Source: JAKEGK01 sp036507695 (GTDB lineage: Bacteria > Pseudomonadota > Gammaproteobacteria > SZUA-152). Taken from it: DNA of 18,574 nt. How positions within the stretch are numbered: the first letter of the stretch is position 1; each line of letters starts with the position of its first letter. Below, in pieces: positions 14,285-18,574 of this stretch. A program made the translations under genes and the position numbers. Location of the stretch: contig DATCIR010000301.1 in the NCBI GenBank assembly GCA_036507695.1, forward strand, positions 1 through 18,574. Reading direction: 5' to 3'. The notes below the pieces were generated by a model, which saw only the letters and a list, made by a program, of their open reading frames with translations, ran no database searches and had not been told where the DNA came from.

Positions 14285-15602
14285 AAAGTATTCAGACGTC
14301 AGTAGCGCCCTAAAGCTTGCGACCTGCACCTTGCTTTCGTCGACGGCATTATCGGCACAAGCGGCGGAATCCAGCAGTGATTGGTTGTTTGATGGCGCTA
14401 TACTGCATTATTCCGAAAGAGATCGCGTGCAAGTATTGGAGCCCGTCATCGCCTATCGAAAGTACGCGCAATTTGACGAGTTCATAGAATACAAACTAAC
14501 GGTCGATTCCATGACCGGTGCGTCACCCAATGGTGCGACACCTTCCAATGTTCCGCAAACGTTTACCGGTTCCTCGGGTCAGTCTGGCTATTCTGTTCCC
14601 GCGGATGAAACGCCGCTGCGTGATTTCAGTGATACCCGTATAGCGTTTAATATTAGTTCCGAAACACCCTTGAGCAATGTGTCGCGCCGTTCTACCGGCT
14701 CTGCGCTTTCAATCGAACAGGACTATGGATCGGTGGGATACAATACGTCATATTCCAACGATGTTAATGAAAAGCATACAACGCTGACGGCAGGCCTCGG
14801 TATTAGTCTCGACCTGGTGTATCCTGACGGTGGTGCGCCTGATGCGCTGAAAAACGTCAATGAACCCAGTGCTCAAACCGGTGATGAAGAAGAAGACGAA
14901 GATGAACGAGATGGCGAGAGTTTTGATCCTGAATTCAAAGGCATGTTTGATGTATTGTTTGGTATTACCCAGATTCTGAATCGTTCCACCTTAATGCAAT
15001 TAAATTACTCCCATGGATTTATTCGCGGGTACTTGACCGATCCCTATAAAGTGGTGAGCGTGGTGGATAGTATTACCGGTGAACCAGTAATTACTCCCAC
15101 AACCACCTATGGCACGTATCTGAATGAAAGTCGTCCTGACGCACGTGATACCAATTCCATTTACTGGAAAACGGTGGTTAGTATCTTCGGCGATGTTTTG
15201 CGGGTATCGTATCGTTATTTTTGGGATGACTGGGGCATCAAGTCCAATACAATGGATGTCCACTACCGGTTTGGCATTGGCAGTAAATTTTATATTCAAC
15301 CACATTATCGGTATTACACACAAACCGCCGCGGATTTTTACCGGCACAGCCTGCGTGATGATGAGCCGCTGCCAGAATTTGTCAGTGCTGATTTTCGATT
15401 GGGTGAATTCGTCGCAACGACGGTGGGCGTGAAGATAGGTGCGGATTTTGGCGCTTCGAGCAAGTTTGCTGTTCGTTTTGAGCAATATAAGCAAAGCGGT
15501 GAAAGCCATCCAGACGACGCCGTGGGTATCCAAAGGAATTATGATTTATATCCCACGTTGGAAGCCACGATTTTCCAAATATCGTACTCAAAATACTTTT
15601 AG
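14271..15602 (+). CDS. DUF3570 family protein, probable outer-membrane beta-barrel
   Basis: About 443 residues from GTG 14271, which overlaps the DUF4266 stop by 14 bases. The in-frame ATG at 14205 would put 22 extra residues before the signal peptide and overlap the upstream gene by 80 bp. A Gly-codon-rich stretch just upstream (GGGAG, 14251-14255) may act as ribosome binding site. From GTG, the signal peptide runs KKYSDVSSALKLA to LSAQA, before AESS. Then come DWLFDGAILHYSERDRVQVLEP and LTVDSMTGASPNG, typical of DUF3570, and alternating amphipathic strands. An acidic loop (GDEEEDEDERDGE, about residues 204-216) would face outside. The last residue is Phe after ISYSKY, the usual C-terminal signature of outer-membrane barrels. 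Function unknown; linked to DUF4266 by overlap. Confidence 0.88.
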   Translation: MAVTKKYSDVSSALKLATCTLLSSTALSAQAAESSSDWLFDGAILHYSERDRVQVLEPVIAYRKYAQFDEFIEYKLTVDSMTGASPNGATPSNVPQTFTGSSGQSGYSVPADETPLRDFSDTRIAFNISSETPLSNVSRRSTGSALSIEQDYGSVGYNTSYSNDVNEKHTTLTAGLGISLDLVYPDGGAPDALKNVNEPSAQTGDEEEDEDERDGESFDPEFKGMFDVLFGITQILNRSTLMQLNYSHGFIRGYLTDPYKVVSVVDSITGEPVITPTTTYGTYLNESRPDARDTNSIYWKTVVSIFGDVLRVSYRYFWDDWGIKSNTMDVHYRFGIGSKFYIQPHYRYYTQTAADFYRHSLRDDEPLPEFVSADFRLGEFVATTVGVKIGADFGASSKFAVRFEQYKQSGESHPDDAVGIQRNYDLYPTLEATIFQISYSKYF

Positions 15603-15646
15603 AAGGCCGTGGATCGATTAAAGGCCCGCAGCGGCTCTAAGATCCC

Positions 15647-15711
15647 CCCAGTTTGACGAACACTCCTGTTTAGGGCTATTGTCTTCTTCTTGGAGTATCC
15701 GGCAAACTGGG
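15647..15711 (+). promoter_or_regulatory. Large inverted-repeat leader before the App1-like gene
   Basis: CCCAGTTTG (15647-15655) pairs perfectly with CAAACTGGG (15703-15711). Inside, ACTCC (15662-15666) pairs with GGAGT (15692-15696), leaving a symmetric 6x6 internal loop and a 25-base apical loop. It lies between the DUF3570 stop (15602) and the start at 15754. There is no T-run on either side, so a terminator is unlikely. It does not match a riboswitch class that I recognise. Confidence 0.45.
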
Positions 15712-15753
15712 AGACCTGTAACGGTTCGCCATTTCAATGCAACGAGTGAATCT

Positions 15754-16851
15754 ATGCCGACGCTACGTAAAATCTGTGCAGGTTTGTTGTTTGTCAGTAC
15801 CTTGTCTTGCTACGCGGAACCGCCGCCACCACCACGTGCGGTAACGACGAATCTGAAAAGTGATGAGACTGTCATCCTGTTTCCCACCAACGTCTTCTTC
15901 GATGCCAAACAAAACAGATGGGTAGCACATATTCACGGCTGGGTTTTTGAACCGGAACAGGATTCAGCCTTGCGTAATAGTCTCATAGGCTCGGTGCGCG
16001 CTTTTCTCGATATTGATCAGAGTTCACATGCGTACCCGCTGTTTACGGCGCGCACTCGCATGTTTCTGGTGGACAACGAAGGCGACAAGGATATTGCCCT
16101 GCAGGTGCGCGGGCAAAATATCCAGGCACACAAAACCGGCGACAACGGACATTTTGAATTGCTTACGCCATTGGCCATCGAAACTTCCGGCTGTACAAAA
16201 TGGTTGAACGTAAAAGTAATTACTCCGCAAGATGATCAGCGCGATTTCAGCGGCCGAATCCAGTGTGTTGCGGAACAGGGTATTTCCGTCATTTCGGATA
16301 TTGATGACACCATCAAGCAATCCAACGTCCTGGATAAAAAGGAATTGATGAAAAATACGTTTGTGCGTGACTTCAAGGCAGTGCACGGGATGGCGGAACT
16401 GTATCGGGCTTGGTCGGCACAAGGTTACGCGTTTCACTATGTCTCATCGTCGCCCTGGCAACTTTATCCGGCACTTAATGCTTTTTTACTGGATGCGGAT
16501 TATCCCGCCGGCAGTATGCATCTGAAACTGGTGCGCCTCAAGGACACCTCTTTCTTCAACCTGTTTGATACGCCGGAAGCGGGCAAGTTTCCCGAGATCA
16601 CGGCCTTGCTGACTCAATACCCGCAACGCAAATTTATTCTCGTTGGTGATGCCGGTGAGAAGGACCCGGAGATCTATGCGCGCATCGCGAAGGATAATCC
16701 CGATCGCATCCTTAAAATCCTGATCCGCCGCTTACCCGGCCAATCAGGCGATTTAACGCCGCGCTTTGCCGGGCTGGCGGCAAGCAAATGGCAGGTCTTT
16801 GAGCAGGCTGAACAGGTCCTCAACGCCATAGCGATCCGTGATCCGCGGTAA
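15754..16851 (+). CDS. Exported App1-type (DUF2183) phosphatase
   Basis: 365 residues from ATG 15754; the frame stays open to a TTG at 15679 but the signal peptide (PTLRKICAGLLFVSTLSCYA, before EPPPPP) starts at 15754. The ribosome binding site is weak (GAGTG). The N-terminal part (about 40-175) is beta-rich (HGWVFEPEQDS, SGRIQC). The catalytic part begins GISVISDIDDTIKQSNV, giving the HAD-type DxDxT motif at D182, D184, T186. Further App1 landmarks are YVSSSPWQLYP and FILVGDAGEKDPEIYARI. Yeast App1 is a phosphatidate phosphatase; bacterial members are poorly characterised, and this one is predicted periplasmic or outside the cell. A cysteine next to the cleavage site leaves lipoprotein processing possible but the lipobox is poor. 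A monocistronic unit is likely. Confidence 0.88.
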   Translation: MPTLRKICAGLLFVSTLSCYAEPPPPPRAVTTNLKSDETVILFPTNVFFDAKQNRWVAHIHGWVFEPEQDSALRNSLIGSVRAFLDIDQSSHAYPLFTARTRMFLVDNEGDKDIALQVRGQNIQAHKTGDNGHFELLTPLAIETSGCTKWLNVKVITPQDDQRDFSGRIQCVAEQGISVISDIDDTIKQSNVLDKKELMKNTFVRDFKAVHGMAELYRAWSAQGYAFHYVSSSPWQLYPALNAFLLDADYPAGSMHLKLVRLKDTSFFNLFDTPEAGKFPEITALLTQYPQRKFILVGDAGEKDPEIYARIAKDNPDRILKILIRRLPGQSGDLTPRFAGLAASKWQVFEQAEQVLNAIAIRDPR

Positions 16852-16943
16852 ATTGCGAAACGCGAACCCCGGTGCCGCACTGGATTTGCGCCAGTGTAAC
16901 GGACAATGCTTGCTTTCTTGGAAAAAGCAGGTGGTAAAGCATT

Positions 16944-16952
16944 TGCTATAAT
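16944..16952 (+). promoter_or_regulatory. Extended -10 promoter for the DUF2059-like gene
   Basis: TGCTATAAT combines a TG extended element with a perfect TATAAT at 16947-16952, about 90 bp upstream of the ATG at 17041. No good -35 lies at 16-18 bp, as is common for extended -10 promoters. A weak hairpin CACTGG/CCAGTG (16878-16896) just upstream may end the preceding transcript. Confidence 0.5.
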
Positions 16953-17040
16953 TGATTTTCGATGGCAACGGTTGTTTTAACGCCCGCCAAAGTCTGGTTT
17001 TTTTATTCGCTATTCTCAAATCCAATAAAGGCGGCTTTTC

Positions 17041-17889
17041 ATGAAAAAATCAATGCTTGAATGTTCTGCATTGCGGAACGCGGTGTTTTCCGTGGCGCTA
17101 ATGGTATGGATAACGCCTGTCATGGCTGAAGACCTTGCTTTCCGGCTGTATCAAGATTCCGGTATGCAAACACAGCTGCAATCAATACCGGCAACCTTTG
17201 ATCAGGAGTTCCAGCAATACGCAAAAGACATTCCCGAAAAAATATTGAAAGATGTAGTCCAGATGGGTAAGGACTCATTTGATGAACCCACCATGCGTAA
17301 AATAATCGTTGCGCGCCTCAACGAAAAATTAACTCAAGACCAACTGAAAAAAGTGCTTGACTGGCATTCGTCTAAAATAGGCAAAAAAGTGACACAATTG
17401 GAGAACGCGGCTGCAACGCCGGAAGGTCAGCAAAAACTGATGGCGTATGCGGAACAACTCGCCACCAAGCAACCGGACGCGGCTTATGTCGCCCAAATCC
17501 AGCAACTCGCGGTCGCCAGTAAAGCAATCGATTTGGTCGTTGAAATAGCGGCCAACATGCAATTCTCCATGGGCGTGGGATTAGCGATGGCGACCGCAGA
17601 TGGTGAGTCCGTGAATTTGGATGCGATAGCCGCCGAGATTGAAGCAGCCAAACCGCAATTACAACAACAAATGTCCCAATATATCCTTGTCAGCATGCTT
17701 TACACATATCAGGATTTGTCGGAGCAGGAATTGAGTCGCTATATAGAATTTGTCAGCAGCCCCCTGGGTGCGAGTTTTTATGCCGCTCTGTTTAGTGGCG
17801 TGGATGAGGCATTTATCAAGGTCGGTAAAAAATATGGCAAGGCATTGGGAGAATACTTCGAACAGGACGCCAAGCAAAGCAACACCTAA
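17041..17889 (+). CDS. Exported DUF2059-like protein with duplicated helical motif
   Basis: 282 residues; the ATG follows AAAGGCGG (17027-17034). The signal peptide ends TPVMA, before EDLAFR. The mature protein is alpha-helical and Gln/Ala/Lys rich. Two copies of a DUF2059-type motif are visible: LTQDQLKKVLDWHSSKIGKK at 97-116 and LSEQELSRYIEFVSSPLGAS at about 226-245. The family consensus is L-T/S-x-x-E/Q-L, then F/W-x-S-P/K-x-G. The two halves are separated by an Ala-rich helical linker (about 117-215). DUF2059 proteins are periplasmic and functionally uncharacterised. The gene has its own promoter and is followed by degraded sequence rather than an operon partner. Confidence 0.75.
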   Translation: MKKSMLECSALRNAVFSVALMVWITPVMAEDLAFRLYQDSGMQTQLQSIPATFDQEFQQYAKDIPEKILKDVVQMGKDSFDEPTMRKIIVARLNEKLTQDQLKKVLDWHSSKIGKKVTQLENAAATPEGQQKLMAYAEQLATKQPDAAYVAQIQQLAVASKAIDLVVEIAANMQFSMGVGLAMATADGESVNLDAIAAEIEAAKPQLQQQMSQYILVSMLYTYQDLSEQELSRYIEFVSSPLGASFYAALFSGVDEAFIKVGKKYGKALGEYFEQDAKQSNT

Positions 17890-17904
17890 TAATGGCCGCA
17901 TTCG

Positions 17905-18075
17905 ATGCATATCCCGCTGGGAAGCTCTTATAGCACCGCGCAGTTTAAAAGCCTGGAAAAACTGAAAGCCGTTTGTCCGGTCGCGGATGCATTGCTGGAT
18001 CAGTTAATTGCGGCGGGTTCCGGATTAGCGGCGCAGGAGTCCATTGTACTGCGCGCCGGACTGATAGCAGGTTGA
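17905..18075 (+). other. Orphan 56-codon ORF, probable gene fragment
   Basis: The frame from ATG 17905 encodes 56 residues including SLEKLKAVCPVADALLDQL and AAQESIVLRAGLIAG before TGA. No ribosome binding site precedes it, and I do not recognise the sequence. Its amino-acid composition is protein-like, so it may be the C-terminal remnant of a lost gene. It starts 16 bp after the DUF2059-like stop and ends just before a large hairpin. Confidence 0.25.
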
Positions 18076-18083
18076 TAGAGCGT

Positions 18084-18127
18084 GCCAGAGACCGCAAGCG
18101 ATGACGCGCATCACTTAAGTCTCTGGC
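18084..18127 (-). repeat. Long two-part hairpin downstream of the groEL remnant
   Basis: GCCAGAGAC (18084-18092) pairs with GTCTCTGGC (18119-18127). Inside, AAGCGATG (18096-18103) faces CATCACTT (18109-18116) around the loop ACGCG. The single non-Watson-Crick position is C-A on the plus strand but G-U on the minus strand, so the minus-strand RNA folds better. It is 29 bp beyond the groEL stop on that strand. No T-run follows; it may be a retained 3' stabiliser/terminator of the groE transcript or a REP-like element. Confidence 0.5.
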
Positions 18128-18155
18128 CTGGTAAGGCTTCAGAAAGTGTTTTTGA

Positions 18156-18356
18156 TTACATCATTTCATCCATACCGCCCATGCCTATGCCTGGCGCCGC
18201 GGCTTTTTCCTGTTTCGGTTTCTCAGCCACCATGGCTTCGGTGGTGATCATGAGCCCGGAGATAGACGCGGCGTTTTGCAGCGCGGTACGGCTTACCTTG
18301 GTGGGATCCAGGATACCCATGCTGATCATGTCGCCGTATTCGCCCGTCGCGTGGGC
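18156..18356 (-). pseudogene. groEL: 3' fragment of groEL (chaperonin 60), N-terminal ~480 residues missing
   Basis: Reading on the minus strand, the sequence ATGEYGDMISMGILDPTK, then VSRTALQNAASISGLMITTE and a short MGGMDEMM tail, is the C-terminus of GroEL (E. coli has GNMIDMGILDPTKV and a GGM-repeat end). Only about 65 codons match. Upstream (above about 18353), similarity stops abruptly, although the frame happens to stay open to 18431. The apical and most equatorial domain, the ATP site and the start codon are absent, so this cannot make a chaperonin. It most likely derives from a duplicated or rearranged groEL copy broken by a mobile element or recombination. Confidence 0.9.
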
Positions 18357-18574
18357 TATTTGCCGCAAAAGGTAAAGGGGACAGTTAAACCTAGATTCCG
18401 CAGTTAACCACTTTATAAAATAGCTACCCAACTGATGTCATTCTATTTTCATGCACGAACGAGGTTCACCTGTTGGGTGAACAACGCTACGCAGTGGATT
18501 GCACGCTTGTCTTCACGATCGTCAAAGCGCATGGCGGCGTTGCAACTCCTTGGAATGGAACGACCATTCCGCAT
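18357..18574. other. Unassigned hairpin-rich sequence abutting the groEL fragment
   Basis: No convincing gene is visible. The stretch begins at the groEL breakpoint with AAAGGTAAAGGGGACAG (18367-18383), which resembles ends I associate with REP-associated Y1 transposase elements; no transposase is in view. It contains perfect hairpins GTTCACC-TGTTG-GGTGAAC (18464-18482) and GGAATGG-AACGA-CCATTCC (18552-18570), plus a longer-range pair CAACGC/GCGTTG (18482-18487, 18537-18542). The regular 7-bp arms with 5-base loops suggest a structured mobile repeat or the edge of one continuing past the window. Confidence 0.4.

Noticed and set aside
15000..15533. 177-codon minus-strand ORF opposite the DUF3570 gene
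   Set aside because: Shadow ORF; no recognisable motifs, and the plus strand encodes a coherent family member with signal peptide and terminal Phe.
18357..18431. N-terminal extension of the groEL fragment to 18431 as a functional new gene
   Set aside because: The added residues have no similarity to chaperonins, the start would be TTG with no ribosome binding site, and openness over 25 codons is expected by chance.
18426..18478. Integron attC-like pair ACCCAAC (18426-18432) and GTTGGGT (18472-18478)
   Set aside because: The end boxes fit RYYYAAC/GTTRRRY, but the 39 bases between them do not form the required inner L boxes and GTTGGGT is already part of another perfect hairpin; no integrase or cassette is seen.

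Overview
The window looks like chromosomal DNA of a Gram-negative gammaproteobacterium. The evidence is a close YccA relative (FtsH-modulating Bax-inhibitor-1 family), a GroEL tail with a Met/Gly-rich C-terminus, a GlyGly-CTERM (rhombosortase-type) surface protein, outer-membrane-type barrels and lipoproteins. I cannot name a genus. Almost every protein in the first 12 kb and several later ones carry export signals, so this is mostly an envelope/secretion neighbourhood.

Positions 1-6159 form one plus-strand gene run: the 3' part of a right-handed beta-helix protein, then three consecutive exported two-cupredoxin proteins (called MCO-A, MCO-B and MCO-C here) spaced 21-57 bp apart, ending at an inverted repeat that may be a terminator (6180-6224). 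The three MCO-like proteins are recognisable paralogs whose copper ligands are distributed in a complementary way. MCO-A has a complete type 1 site and half of a trinuclear cluster in domain 1, and nothing in domain 2. MCO-B has the other half of the trinuclear cluster in domain 2, and nothing in domain 1. MCO-C has lost nearly all ligands in both domains and instead carries three cadherin/Ig-like repeats. Taken together, A and B supply exactly one T1 set and eight trinuclear-site histidines. The central hypothesis of this report is therefore a heteromeric split-active-site multicopper oxidase with a degenerate, surface-binding third subunit.

Positions 6303-11856 hold a second plus-strand set: a small unrecognised lipoprotein, a secreted subtilisin-like protease with an Asp-Pro linker and a MopE-type metal-binding motif, and a 1022-residue FG-GAP/Calx-beta surface protein with a GlyGly-CTERM tail. 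Then come an unrecognised helical protein (12074-12700), a bidirectional terminator, and convergent yccA (12803-13471, minus).

Positions 13472-13897 contain no gene but a repeated promoter-like unit upstream of tRNA-Ser(UGA) at 13898-13985. Next are a DUF4266 lipoprotein overlapping a DUF3570 outer-membrane-barrel candidate, an exported App1-type phosphatase preceded by a large inverted-repeat leader, and a periplasmic DUF2059-like protein with its own extended -10 promoter.

The right end (17890-18574) is degraded or mobile-looking DNA: a 56-codon orphan ORF, a long hairpin, the last ~65 codons of a groEL cut off abruptly on the minus strand, and a hairpin-rich stretch running off the window.
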